NCBI RefSeq assembly: GCF_001007935.1
Contig: NZ_CP011451.1
Location: 3,596,001-3,660,000, forward strand
DNA length: 64,000 nt
Reading direction: 5' to 3'
Source of the DNA: Nitrosomonas communis
Lineage (GTDB): Bacteria > Pseudomonadota > Gammaproteobacteria > Burkholderiales > Nitrosomonadaceae
The notes beneath the pieces were generated by a model. The model saw nothing but the letters and a program-made list of their open reading frames with translations, had not been told where the DNA came from and did not search any database. The position numbers and the translations under genes are program-made. Positions 29,339-38,540 of this stretch are shown here, one piece after another (position 1 is the first letter of the stretch; each line of letters starts with the position of its first letter).

Positions 29339-29398
29339 CTCTGATTAATTTGTGTTTAAAAAGAAAACACTCCATATAAAAAGAGCGAGATAAGTCCA

Positions 29399-29833
29399 GT
29401 GAAAACCTTTTCAGCTAAACCACATGAAGTCCAACATGATTGGTTTGTTATAGATGCGACCGATAAAGTTTTGGGAAGATTAGCCGCAGCAATAGCACAT
29501 CGTTTGCGGGGCAAACATAAAGCTATTTATACTCCTCATATTGATACAGGAGATTATATCGTTGTTGTTAATGTTGATAAGATCCGTGTAACGGGCAATA
29601 AAGCAGAAGATAAGAAATATTATCGTCATAGTGGCTATCCTGGAGGAATATACGAAACTAGTTTCAAGAAGATGCATGCACGTTTTCCTGGAAGACCTCT
29701 AGAAAAAGCAGTAAAAGGCATGTTACCTAAGGGTCCTTTAGGTTACGCTATGTTCAAAAAACTTAAAGTGTATGCAGGAGATACTCATCCTCATACCGCA
29801 CAGCAACCAAAGTTATTAGAAATCAGGGCTTAA
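29399..29833 (+). CDS. rplM: 50S ribosomal protein L13
   Basis: Early-assembly large-subunit protein, 144 residues, close to the 142 typical of the family. The GTG start at 29399 gives [20 protein letters not shown]. Conserved blocks are [33 protein letters not shown] and [21 protein letters not shown]. It is followed after 3 bases by rpsI, the universal pair. Confidence 0.98.
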   Translation: MKTFSAKPHEVQHDWFVIDATDKVLGRLAAAIAHRLRGKHKAIYTPHIDTGDYIVVVNVDKIRVTGNKAEDKKYYRHSGYPGGIYETSFKKMHARFPGRPLEKAVKGMLPKGPLGYAMFKKLKVYAGDTHPHTAQQPKLLEIRA

Positions 29834-29836
29834 TTT

Positions 29837-30229
29837 ATGGCAATAAATTATAATTACGGGACTGGTCGCAGAAAAAGCGCTGTAGCTAGAGTCTTTATTA
29901 AACCAGGGAGTGGCTTATTTACCATTAATAATAAACCAGTTGATGAATATTTTTCACGTGAAACCGGACGCATGATTGTTCGTCAGCCGCTTGAGTTGAC
30001 TGGCAACATGGCAAATCTAGATATTATGGTTAATCTCTGCGGTGGTGGGGAATCCGGACAAGCAGGTGCAGTGCGCCACGGAATAACCAGAGCTCTAATT
30101 GATTATGACGCTTCTCTTAAACCGGTTTTAAGCAAGGCAGGCTTTGTGACACGTGATGCACGTGAGGTTGAACGGAAGAAAGTTGGCTTACGTAAGGCGC
30201 GTCGACGCAAACAATTCTCTAAACGTTGA
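29837..30229 (+). CDS. rpsI: 30S ribosomal protein S9
   Basis: Small-subunit protein whose C-terminal tail reaches the decoding centre. It has 130 residues, with the family start [14 protein letters not shown], the [20 protein letters not shown] block and the basic C-terminal tail [17 protein letters not shown]. It is co-transcribed with rplM. A strong terminator follows. Confidence 0.98.
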   Translation: MAINYNYGTGRRKSAVARVFIKPGSGLFTINNKPVDEYFSRETGRMIVRQPLELTGNMANLDIMVNLCGGGESGQAGAVRHGITRALIDYDASLKPVLSKAGFVTRDAREVERKKVGLRKARRRKQFSKR

Positions 30230-30244
30230 TTTATTAAATTTTCC

Positions 30245-30277
30245 AAAAAAAGCCGCCCTATATTGGCGGCTTTTTTT
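30245..30277 (+). terminator. Rho-independent terminator after rplM-rpsI
   Basis: The stem AGCCGCC / GGCGGCT (30251-30257 with 30265-30271), extended by an A-run on the left and a T-run on the right, is a textbook terminator starting 16 bases past the rpsI stop. Confidence 0.92.
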
Positions 30278-30331
30278 GTTTTACCGGAATTAAAATATAT
30301 TAAAATATATGTTCTAGTACACAGGAACTCT

Positions 30332-31360
30332 ATGATAAAAGTCGGTATAGTGGGTGGGACAGGCTACACAGGAGTGGAGTTGTTACGCATTCTTGCACAA
30401 CATCCGGAAGTTCAACTAAAAGTAATCACTTCACGGCAGGAAGCTGGCATGTCTGTGGATGAATTATTTCCCAGCTTACGCAAGCAAGTAACTCTTAAGT
30501 TTACTGATCCCGGCAAAGCAGAGCTAAATAAATGTGATATCGTTTTTTTTGCAACGCCCAATGGAGTTGCTATGCAACAGGCAAAAGCCTTGTACGATGC
30601 CGGCATTCTCGTAGTTGATTTATCTGCAGATTTTCGTATCAAAGATGTGGCAGAATGGGAAAAGTGGTATGGAATGTCTCATGCTTGCCCGGAATTAGTT
30701 GCAGAAGCAGTGTATGGTTTGCCTGAAATAAATCGTGAGCAAATAAAAAATGCGCGACTAATCGCTAATCCTGGTTGTTATCCTACCGCAGTGCAATTAG
30801 GTTTCCTGCCTTTAATTGAAGCTGGAGTAGTAGATATGAATCATCTGATTGCTGATACTAAATCAGGTGTATCCGGTGCAGGACGTAAAGCAGAAGTCCA
30901 TACCTTATTTTCAGAAGCAGCTGATAATTTCAAGTCTTATGCAGTACCAGGGCATCGTCACCTACCTGAAATAAAGCAGGGTTTATCCAATATAGCTAAA
31001 AAACAGGTTGGTCTTACCTTTGTGCCTCATCTTACACCCATGATTCGTGGCATTCATGCAACACTCTATGCAAGACTGACCAAAAAGGTTGATTTGCAGA
31101 CTTTATATATGGATCGTTACGCTAACGAACCATTTGTTGATATATTACCAGCAGGGAATCATCCAGAAACACGTTCTGTCCGAGGATCTAATTATTGCCG
31201 AATTGCAGTGCACCGTCCCCAAGATGGGGATATTGCGGTAATACTTTCGGTAACAGATAATCTCGTAAAAGGTGCAGCGGGGCAGGCAGTGCAAAATATG
31301 AATATCATATTTGGATTTCCAGAAACATTAGGGATTGAGCATATTCCCTTATTGCCTTAA
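30332..31360 (+). CDS. argC: N-acetyl-gamma-glutamyl-phosphate reductase
   Basis: Third step of arginine synthesis: NADPH reduction of N-acetylglutamyl phosphate. The start is ATG 30332 ([20 protein letters not shown]), preceded by AGGAAC; an upstream in-frame ATG lies within the rpsI terminator and is rejected. The product has 342 residues, with the nucleotide-binding GGTGYTG, the catalytic cysteine in [13 protein letters not shown] and the conserved [10 protein letters not shown] and [10 protein letters not shown] segments. It stands in the block rplM-rpsI-argC-erpA, which is common in betaproteobacteria. Confidence 0.96.
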   Translation: MIKVGIVGGTGYTGVELLRILAQHPEVQLKVITSRQEAGMSVDELFPSLRKQVTLKFTDPGKAELNKCDIVFFATPNGVAMQQAKALYDAGILVVDLSADFRIKDVAEWEKWYGMSHACPELVAEAVYGLPEINREQIKNARLIANPGCYPTAVQLGFLPLIEAGVVDMNHLIADTKSGVSGAGRKAEVHTLFSEAADNFKSYAVPGHRHLPEIKQGLSNIAKKQVGLTFVPHLTPMIRGIHATLYARLTKKVDLQTLYMDRYANEPFVDILPAGNHPETRSVRGSNYCRIAVHRPQDGDIAVILSVTDNLVKGAAGQAVQNMNIIFGFPETLGIEHIPLLP

Positions 31361-31522
31361 CCCTATTTTGAGCTTAATTTATCTATAAAATAAGAAACTG
31401 TTACAAAAAGAATACTTCTAAATCAAGTAAATCTTACTCATAAGTTAATTTTCTACATACCAAATAACAATACGCCTTATTCAAGATTTTTATTTAATCA
31501 TAGATAAAATAGGTGGAATGAT

Positions 31523-31888
31523 ATGAGCACAATAAACACCCATTTAAATACTGAAAAGCAGTTACCTTTAATGTTTACTGCGAATGCAGCAGACAAAGTT
31601 AAGCATCTTATAGAAGAAGAAGGAAACCATAATTTAAAATTAAGAGTCTTTGTAAGCGGAGGGGGATGCTCAGGCTTTCAATATGGCTTTACTTTCGATG
31701 AAATCATCAATGAAGACGATTTTGTTATGGAAAAAGAAGGGGTAAAACTCTTAGTGGATTCAATGAGCTTTCAATATTTAATTGGTGCCGAAATTGATTA
31801 CCAGGAAAACCCTCAGGGCGCACAGTTCATTATTAGAAATCCCTCTGCAGCAAGCACATGTGGTTGCGGCTCTTCTTTCTCTGTTTAA
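31523..31888 (+). CDS. erpA: Iron-sulfur cluster insertion protein ErpA
   Basis: A-type carrier that delivers Fe-S clusters to target enzymes. It has 121 residues, with the three conserved cysteines in [12 protein letters not shown] and [12 protein letters not shown] 31523 has AGGTGG upstream. It is likely transcribed from its own promoter in the 162-bp gap after argC. The gene ends convergently with anmK, 18 bases apart. Confidence 0.95.
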   Translation: MSTINTHLNTEKQLPLMFTANAADKVKHLIEEEGNHNLKLRVFVSGGGCSGFQYGFTFDEIINEDDFVMEKEGVKLLVDSMSFQYLIGAEIDYQENPQGAQFIIRNPSAASTCGCGSSFSV

Positions 31889-31906
31889 TTGTTTAGCTAT
31901 CGAAGT

Positions 31907-33016
31907 TTAGGCAGTATAAATTGCCCCGAGAATCCGATAGCCCTGTGCACCGGTAACTGCGGGAAGATTACTAGGCAATTTATTTATCGTTTGTTTGGCT
32001 AACCAGGCAAACGCAAACGCCTCCATCCAATCTGCATTGACCCCTAATACATCGGTCAGATTCACTTCTTTCCCGGGCAAAGCTGTCTTTAGCTCAGCTA
32101 CCAGCTTGCCATTGCGGGCCCCTCCCCCACACAAATAAATTTCTTCAGCCTCTGGAAAATGAAGCCATATAGATAGAGCAATGGCTTCAACAGAAAGCTT
32201 CAGCAAGGTTGCCTGCACATCTTGGGGCGATTCTTTCCCATGCAAATAGCTTTTCAACCAATCACTATTAAATAGTTCTCTACCTGTACTTTTCGGTGGA
32301 GGTAGAGAGAAAAAGGGAAATGTCAGCAATGCTTCCAATAATTCTGGGAGAATACATCCTGTTGCGGCCCAAGATCCATTGTGATCATACAGGCTCCCTG
32401 TGTGCTGTAAACACCAGGCATCCAACAAGATATTTCCTGGACCACAATCAAAACCAATCACCTCCCGCTTAGGTGGAAGACTGGTAACGTTTGCAATACC
32501 GCCAATGTTCACTATAATGCGATGTTTTTCTGTATGGCCAAACATAACTTGATGAAATGCGGGTACCAAGGGCGCACCTTGCCCCCCTGCTGCGATATCA
32601 CGACTTCTGAAATCTGCAACCACCGTAATGCCAGTCAGCTCAGCTAGAAGTGCGGCATTACCTAATTGGATACTATAAGCTCTTTCAGATTGGGGACAAT
32701 GTCTCACAGTCTGACCATGACAACCAATAGCAGTAATATTTTGCGAGCTAACCCCACTTTTGCTTAGAAGCCCTTCTACTGCGTCAGCATATAATCTAGA
32801 TAGTTTGTTACTTACTAATGCAGTACGATGCAGCTCATCATAGCCAGCTTGATTTAACGCCAACAGTTGCTCCCGTAAATATTGATCGTACATCACGAAA
32901 TAAGTCTCGATCAAAGAAGGAGTCGAAGAATTAAAGTCGACTAATGCCGCATCTATTCCATCGAGGCTTGTTCCTGACATAATCCCAATATAAAGAGATG
33001 ATCTCAAAAGATCCAC
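31907..33016 (-). CDS. anmK: Anhydro-N-acetylmuramic acid kinase
   Basis: Phosphorylates anhydroMurNAc released in cell-wall recycling. It has 369 residues, with the N-terminal ASKHA phosphate loop GIMSGTSLDGIDAALVDF, the segment GCHGQTVRHCP, the second phosphate loop NIGGIANVTSLP, GFDCGPGNILLDAW and the late LCGGGARNGKL motif. It follows the M23 peptidase gene on the same strand with a 35-bp gap, an association that fits peptidoglycan turnover. Confidence 0.96.
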   Translation of the reverse strand: MDLLRSSLYIGIMSGTSLDGIDAALVDFNSSTPSLIETYFVMYDQYLREQLLALNQAGYDELHRTALVSNKLSRLYADAVEGLLSKSGVSSQNITAIGCHGQTVRHCPQSERAYSIQLGNAALLAELTGITVVADFRSRDIAAGGQGAPLVPAFHQVMFGHTEKHRIIVNIGGIANVTSLPPKREVIGFDCGPGNILLDAWCLQHTGSLYDHNGSWAATGCILPELLEALLTFPFFSLPPPKSTGRELFNSDWLKSYLHGKESPQDVQATLLKLSVEAIALSIWLHFPEAEEIYLCGGGARNGKLVAELKTALPGKEVNLTDVLGVNADWMEAFAFAWLAKQTINKLPSNLPAVTGAQGYRILGAIYTA

Positions 33017-33051
33017 CTACTAGACTGGAGAAAATTCGTAAAACTCAAGGA

Positions 33052-34380
33052 TCAATTGGCGGAAGCGAAATTGGCATTACGAAGCAAATCTAAGCGAGCA
33101 ACCAGCTCTTTGGTATCTCGATGAAACGCAGCTTTGTTTCTTTTGCTGATAGGGTACGCAGCAGGCATTACCACTTTTGATGGATCGCGCTGAACTCCAT
33201 TGATACGGAGCTCATAATGTAGATGGGGTCCTGTTGCCATTCCGGTTGAACCAACATATCCAATCACTTCACCTTGCTTAACATATTTCATTTTTTGTAT
33301 CCCTTTTTTGAAAGCGGATAAATGTCCATAAGCAGTACTGTATTCTCCCCGATGCTTCAATACGATCAGGTTACCATATCCATTCTTCCGCCCAGTGTAT
33401 TCTATTGTTCCATCTGCCGTCGCCATCACAGGAGTCCCTGTTGGCGCAGCATAGTCGATGCCCTTATGAGCTCGCCATTGCTTCAATATCGGATGGAAAC
33501 GAGCATTTGTAAATCCTGAACTGATCCGGGAAAACTCTAATGGCGCTCGCAAAAACGGTTTGCGTAAACTCTCGCCGGAAGGGGTATAGTAATCACCCTC
33601 ATCATCAGAAGCCTGGAAATAGACGGCCCGGTAAGACTTACCCTTGTTGATAAACTCAGCCGCTAAAACACGTCCATATTGAGTATTCTCGCCATTATCA
33701 TGAGAAGTCTCATAAACGACCGTGAAACGATCACCTTTTTGCAAGTCACGGTAAAAATCGATATCTGATGCAAAGATATTAGCAATCTGAATGGCGATAT
33801 TTGTCGGCAATCCAGCAGCATCCGTAGCTGCAAACAAAGAACTTTCTATAACGCCAGATCCAACACTGACACCTGTGTTTACTCCAGCAGACTGCTCGCT
33901 CAATTCATAAGTGTCATCCACCTTCTCCATCAGGAATTGCTCACCATTGCCGTAAAAATATCGTAGCGCTAACAATTCCCCATCTGCTGTAGTTTCAGCA
34001 TGAATGACTTCTCCAGGCTTGAGTTGCCGCATCGCTTTACTATCTTTGGCAACGCGCAAAAAATCAGTTTTATCCTGCTGATTAATTTCCAAGCGCGCAA
34101 GAATCGCAGCCATCGTATCCCCACGACGAATGTTCTCCTGACGCCAAAATGCACTATTCGTATCATCGGAAATGGCCATTTCAGGAAGCGGAAGAGTACG
34201 AACAATTTTACGTTCTGGAATATCTGGTAAAGAAGTATTGGGTGCGATGCCAAATGCAGTGACTATGCCAAATAGGGGCAGACTGGATAAGATTGTTAGC
34301 CAACGTAATCTTTTATGTATAAATACCGATGGCTTTTGCGCTAAAATCCTTATTTTATCGCGTGGTGACGTATATAGCAT
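33052..34380 (-). CDS. M23 family peptidoglycan endopeptidase (MepM-like)
   Basis: The 442-residue cell-envelope hydrolase has an N-terminal transmembrane anchor (LTILSSLPLFGIVTAFGIA), an OapA/LysM-like region in the first half (RRGDTMAAILARL), and a C-terminal LytM/M23 domain with zinc ligands in HKGIDYAAPTGTPV and GPHLHYELRING. It is expected to cut peptidoglycan cross-links in the periplasm. It is divergent from tyrS and upstream of anmK; the same neighbourhood is frequent in betaproteobacteria. Confidence 0.9.
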   Translation of the reverse strand: MLYTSPRDKIRILAQKPSVFIHKRLRWLTILSSLPLFGIVTAFGIAPNTSLPDIPERKIVRTLPLPEMAISDDTNSAFWRQENIRRGDTMAAILARLEINQQDKTDFLRVAKDSKAMRQLKPGEVIHAETTADGELLALRYFYGNGEQFLMEKVDDTYELSEQSAGVNTGVSVGSGVIESSLFAATDAAGLPTNIAIQIANIFASDIDFYRDLQKGDRFTVVYETSHDNGENTQYGRVLAAEFINKGKSYRAVYFQASDDEGDYYTPSGESLRKPFLRAPLEFSRISSGFTNARFHPILKQWRAHKGIDYAAPTGTPVMATADGTIEYTGRKNGYGNLIVLKHRGEYSTAYGHLSAFKKGIQKMKYVKQGEVIGYVGSTGMATGPHLHYELRINGVQRDPSKVVMPAAYPISKRNKAAFHRDTKELVARLDLLRNANFASAN

Positions 34381-34521
34381 CTTATGTTACATCTCCTATT
34401 TGTTGTGAGCCGGCCGGTAAGTCTAGCACAAAAATGTGCAATCCCTAGCCTGGCATTCCATAGTAAACAAACTTAAAATAAGCAGATTTTTAAGACTCTA
34501 AAATAACCCATTGTATTTATT

Positions 34522-35736
34522 GTGATTAACTCAATCTCCGAACAACTAAAAATAATCAAACGCGGATGTCATGAGCTGCTGATAGAAGAAGAATTAATCC
34601 AAAAGCTCAAAGCAGACGCACCTTTGAGAATTAAAGCCGGATTTGATCCTACTGCACCTGATTTGCACTTGGGCCATACGGTATTACTGAATAAGTTACG
34701 CCAATTACAGGATATGGGCCATCATATTTTGTTTTTGATTGGTGATTTCACAGGAATGATAGGTGACCCTACTGGTAAAAATTCAACACGTCCTCCGTTA
34801 ACACGTGAGGAAGTCGCGCAGAATGCCAAATCCTATACCACTCAGGTATTTAAAATCCTTAGATCCGATCAAACCGAAGTGGTGTTTAACTCTACCTGGA
34901 TGGATAAACTTAACGCCGTCGATCTCATCAAACTTTCTGCAACTTACACGGTTGCCCGAATGCTGGAAAGAGATGACTTCAGCAAACGTTATCGTACTAA
35001 TCAACCTATAGCTCTCCACGAGTTTCTCTACCCGCTTATTCAAGGCTATGACTCAGTTGCCCTCAAAGCCGATATCGAATTAGGTGGAACTGACCAAAAA
35101 TTCAATTTATTGATGGGACGTGAATTACAGAAACATTTTGGTCAGCCACCCCAATGCATTCTCACCATGCCATTATTAGAAGGGCTGGATGGCATCAATA
35201 AAATGTCCAAATCCTTGAACAACTATGTTGGCATCACGGAAAGCGCTAATGATATCTTCGGAAAGCTCATGTCAGTTTCCGATACTTTGATGTGGCGCTA
35301 TATCGAATTACTGTCATTTGAATCATTAGATACTATCCATCATTGGAAGCAGGAAGTAAAACAAGGTCGAAATCCACGAGAAATTAAAGTACTGTTTGCT
35401 CAGGAGATCGTAGCCCGCTTTTATAACAAAATGGATGCTGAGAAAGCACTGATTGATTTCGAAACCCGCTTCAAGAAAGGGGCGATACCTGATGATATTC
35501 CTGAAAAATTACTTCAGATTAATGAAGCAAATATTCCTATTGCCCAGTTATTAAAGCAATCTGGGTTGACGTCGAGTAGCAGCGAAGCATTACGCATGAT
35601 TGAGCAAGGAGGAGTAAAGCTGAACGGAAATAAAATTATTGATAAGTCAATCCATCTAGCAGTGGGTGAAACATTCGTGGTCCAAGTAGGCAAGCGTAAA
35701 TTCGCTAAAGTCACCATAGTTCCAACTAAATACTAG
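34522..35736 (+). CDS. tyrS: Tyrosyl-tRNA synthetase
   Basis: Class I aminoacyl-tRNA synthetase charging tRNA-Tyr, 404 residues with GTG start at 34522 ([16 protein letters not shown]). The HIGH-type motif is [10 protein letters not shown] and the KMSKS motif is [10 protein letters not shown]. The C-terminal S4 RNA-binding domain ([20 protein letters not shown]) is present. It belongs to the TyrS group with the longer KMSKS region (TyrZ-like). Divergent from the MepM-like gene. Confidence 0.97.
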   Translation: MINSISEQLKIIKRGCHELLIEEELIQKLKADAPLRIKAGFDPTAPDLHLGHTVLLNKLRQLQDMGHHILFLIGDFTGMIGDPTGKNSTRPPLTREEVAQNAKSYTTQVFKILRSDQTEVVFNSTWMDKLNAVDLIKLSATYTVARMLERDDFSKRYRTNQPIALHEFLYPLIQGYDSVALKADIELGGTDQKFNLLMGRELQKHFGQPPQCILTMPLLEGLDGINKMSKSLNNYVGITESANDIFGKLMSVSDTLMWRYIELLSFESLDTIHHWKQEVKQGRNPREIKVLFAQEIVARFYNKMDAEKALIDFETRFKKGAIPDDIPEKLLQINEANIPIAQLLKQSGLTSSSSEALRMIEQGGVKLNGNKIIDKSIHLAVGETFVVQVGKRKFAKVTIVPTKY

Positions 35737-36080
35737 CATTTGTTATGCCTAAAACCAATCTACTCCTCAGCACTGGAAGGAAACAAAACTCTATTTTTTT
35801 GTGATAATGGGTAATCATTTTTTTCGCATCGCTAATGAAAAGACTCGACATATTTGATAATTCATGTATAATCCTTTGGCTATAAAAATAGTAGCCATCT
35901 TTTTAGATTCCATCGTTTCTGACCTTCTTCCGATTTTCCCACTACATAGTCTGGAAATTGTGTAATACCACTGGTTAGCTGCGATGTTTTATATCTGCGC
36001 CAGCGGTATTTGTTGCCTACGAGTTTCTGGTCTCAATCCCTGCTCGCGTATTTTTTATTTATACACATCAGGAAAAAAAC
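35737..36080 (+). other. Long leader and promoter region of the RNA helicase gene
   Basis: A 344-bp gap between tyrS and the helicase gene without any convincing ORF. A promoter candidate at 35845-35872 would leave a leader of about 200 bases, similar in style to the leaders of cold-inducible helicases. I did not find a repeat or riboswitch pattern in it. Confidence 0.4.
35845..35872 (+). promoter_or_regulatory. Candidate promoter of the RNA helicase gene
   Basis: TCGACA (35845-35850) and a perfect TATAAT (35867-35872) are separated by 16 bases. The -10 is consensus; the -35 matches 4 of 6 bases. Confidence 0.5.
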
Positions 36081-37448
36081 GTGTCTTTTGAAGATTTGAA
36101 TTTACATCCCTCTATTATTAAAGCCATTAATGAGTTAGGTTACACCTCTCCTACACCTATCCAACAACAAGCTATTCCAGAATTAATTCAAGGTCATGAT
36201 GTCATGGCATCGGCTCAAACAGGCACTGGCAAAACAGCTGCATTCATGTTACCTGCACTGCATCGCCTGGCTACCCCTACAAAAGTACAAGGTCGTGGGC
36301 CGCGCATCCTTGTATTGACACCCACTCGTGAGTTAGCGTTGCAGGTCTCTGATGCAGCAAGCAAGTATGGCAAATATCTGTCTCGCATCAAAGTCGTTAG
36401 TATTTTGGGTGGCATGTCCTATTTTTTACAAAATAAATTATTATCTCAAACGGTAGATATTTTGGTCGCAACACCCGGTCGCCTAATCGATCATATTCAA
36501 CGAGGACGTATTGATTTCTCACGGCTGGAAATGCTGGTATTAGACGAAGCAGATCGTATGCTTGACATGGGATTCGTTCATGATGTTGAAAGTATTGCTT
36601 CCACAACACCAGCAAGTCGCCAAACTTTATTATTCTCCGCTACACTAGACTCAACGATAGACAAAATTGCAGCACGATTACTGAAATCCCCTAAACGCAT
36701 ACAAGTTGCCTCACAACGCGCAAAACTTGAAAATATCGAGCAACGCCTTCATTATGTGGATGATCTCTTGCACAAAAATAAGCTGCTCGATCATTTATTG
36801 CGTGATCAATCGCTCAAGCAAGCTATCGTTTTTACCGCAACCAAGCGGGATGCAGACGATTTAGCTGACGATCTTGCAGCACAAGGGCATGAGGTTGGGG
36901 CACTTCATGGTGATATGAGTCAGCGTGAGCGTACACGTACGTTGACTAAATTGCGTAACGGAAGACTTCGTATACTGGTTGCCACGGACGTGGCAGCAAG
37001 AGGAATTGATATCGCCGATATCACTCACGTTATCAATTTTGATTTACCGAAATTTGCTGAAGACTATGTACATCGTATCGGGCGAACAGGCCGCGCTGGT
37101 GCTTCAGGTATTGCTGTTTCCTTCGCTTCCGGGAAAGATAGCATCAGCCTGAAAAGAATTGAACGCTTCACGGGTCAGCGTATTACCCCTTCTGTCATTC
37201 CAGGTATAGAACCAAAATTCAAGCCACGAATTCGGCAAAATGAAGGGAAAGCGCAGAAAGTTCCACATGTTGTTCATAAGCGCAATCGCTCTTGGGCATC
37301 AAATGAAAGAAATTCTTTTAACCACACCGATTCAAACAAGAACCATTCTCATAGATTCGAGCGCACCCCTAGTAACGATAGCAAGAAGCGCTCTTTTAGA
37401 CGCCCAAATCAATTCAACTCGGGCATTTATGCTGAATCAAGCAATTAA
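36081..37448 (+). CDS. rhlE: DEAD-box ATP-dependent RNA helicase, RhlE type
   Basis: RNA helicase of 455 residues; relatives act in ribosome assembly and mRNA decay, often under cold conditions. GTG start at 36081 after AGGAAAAAA. Motifs in order: Q-motif region SPTPIQQQAIP, motif I AQTGTGKTAAF, VLDEADRMLDMG (DEAD), SAT, and the C-terminal VATDVAARGIDI and HRIGRTGRAG. The last 80 residues are a basic, serine/arginine/asparagine-rich tail likely to bind RNA. The type assignment (RhlE rather than another DEAD-box group) is by overall look. Confidence 0.88.
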   Translation: MSFEDLNLHPSIIKAINELGYTSPTPIQQQAIPELIQGHDVMASAQTGTGKTAAFMLPALHRLATPTKVQGRGPRILVLTPTRELALQVSDAASKYGKYLSRIKVVSILGGMSYFLQNKLLSQTVDILVATPGRLIDHIQRGRIDFSRLEMLVLDEADRMLDMGFVHDVESIASTTPASRQTLLFSATLDSTIDKIAARLLKSPKRIQVASQRAKLENIEQRLHYVDDLLHKNKLLDHLLRDQSLKQAIVFTATKRDADDLADDLAAQGHEVGALHGDMSQRERTRTLTKLRNGRLRILVATDVAARGIDIADITHVINFDLPKFAEDYVHRIGRTGRAGASGIAVSFASGKDSISLKRIERFTGQRITPSVIPGIEPKFKPRIRQNEGKAQKVPHVVHKRNRSWASNERNSFNHTDSNKNHSHRFERTPSNDSKKRSFRRPNQFNSGIYAESSN

Positions 37449-37514
37449 TTCAACCTGTAAGAATAATTCTAAAAGATCACTTTTAGGATAATCTGTAAAA
37501 AGAGAAGATAAATA

Positions 37515-37538
37515 ACTACGGCAGATCACTGCCGTAGT
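37515..37538. terminator. Hairpin between convergent genes
   Basis: A perfect 10-bp stem ACTACGGCAG / CTGCCGTAGT with loop ATCA lies 66 bases past the helicase stop and before the end of the convergent membrane gene. No strong T-tract, so probable but not certain terminator for one or both genes. Confidence 0.6.
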
Positions 37539-37590
37539 ATATCCCTTATTCACTACGAGTCATCTTGTGAGAGTGGGATATTTTTTACTT

Positions 37591-38397
37591 CTAATTGTAT
37601 TTCCTTATTTGATCTGTTTGATTAAATCTTTCTAATAATCTACGCTTTTTTAGCATACGTAGCATCCAGTAAGCGGCAAAGCCTGCTAGAAGATGTTTAA
37701 GCGTATGGCCACTAATCATTTGACCGAAATGATAGATCTCCTCATCCAGTATTTCTGCCAGCTTAGCCAGACCGTAAAGAAAAATAATCACGTAAATATC
37801 TCGTCCTCGTGTATAGCGGGATGGAAACCAAATTGCCAATAAAATGATCGATAGTATCGAGCAGATTTGCACGACAATATAAAAATTCAGATTCCCGTCG
37901 CCCTGCAGCTCACTCCAGTACCAGTAAGTCACACTAGCTACCCCCATTATCAGCAATACCGGCAACCAGCGCAAACCTTGTTTGACACCTATCCGCTCCG
38001 TCATGGTTGCAGCTAATAAACCCATGATGGCAATGGTTATAGGGAATCTATCCCAAAATAAAGTATGGTTATCTGGTTGCCAATGATAATAAGCTGATCC
38101 CATACTTACTAAGATGATACTTAAAAATATGGTCATGTATGGCCAACATTCTGAGAAGGCAGAAAACGTTTTTTGTACGAGCAACACCTGCATACGCCTC
38201 AGAAAGACTAAGCCAGCTACCCCAACAAACAAAAAAGCCAGATTAGAAACAACGTTGAGAAAATTAGGAATACCCAGAAATGAGCGTCGGTCAATAAATT
38301 CATGATAGGAAAGAGGCTGAGGAATGGGTTGCAATATGGCAGCAACGAGTAATCCCATGATGAAAAGTAGTATCAGAATACAAAATCTGGTTTTCAT
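37591..38397 (-). CDS. Ceramidase-like integral membrane protein
   Basis: Multi-pass protein of about 268 residues with seven predicted helices, resembling the alkaline ceramidase/phytoceramidase family. Family-like features are the early YHEFIDRRSFLGIPNFLNVVSN, the SAYYHWQPDN segment with histidine and aspartate, and the late HTLKHLLAGFAAYW histidines that would complete a metal site. Start ATG 38397 (MKTRFC) is preferred over one 7 codons upstream. A family 1 repeat (38427-38532) lies right upstream and takes the place of the promoter region. Bacterial substrate unknown. Confidence 0.72.
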   Translation of the reverse strand: MKTRFCILILLFIMGLLVAAILQPIPQPLSYHEFIDRRSFLGIPNFLNVVSNLAFLFVGVAGLVFLRRMQVLLVQKTFSAFSECWPYMTIFLSIILVSMGSAYYHWQPDNHTLFWDRFPITIAIMGLLAATMTERIGVKQGLRWLPVLLIMGVASVTYWYWSELQGDGNLNFYIVVQICSILSIILLAIWFPSRYTRGRDIYVIIFLYGLAKLAEILDEEIYHFGQMISGHTLKHLLAGFAAYWMLRMLKKRRLLERFNQTDQIRKYN

Positions 38398-38426
38398 GAT
38401 CTTCAATTTTGATTGCAAGAGTCACC

Positions 38427-38532
38427 TTATTCCATTTCCAAATCAAATATAACGCGAGGCGAGCGGCAGACAGTATCAATCATAAGGCCAGGTGAAACCG
38501 GCAAAGTCAGTTTTGATTTATAAATGGAATAA
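38427..38532 (-). repeat. MITE-like element family 1, copy 4 (inverted)
   Basis: A 106-bp copy in the same orientation as copy 3, with ends TTATTCCATTTCCAAATCAA and TTGATTTATAAATGGAATAA. It fills the gap between radA (ends 38541) and the ceramidase-like gene (starts 38397), so it probably reshapes transcription between them. Confidence 0.88.
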
Positions 38533-38540
38533 GTACTTCC

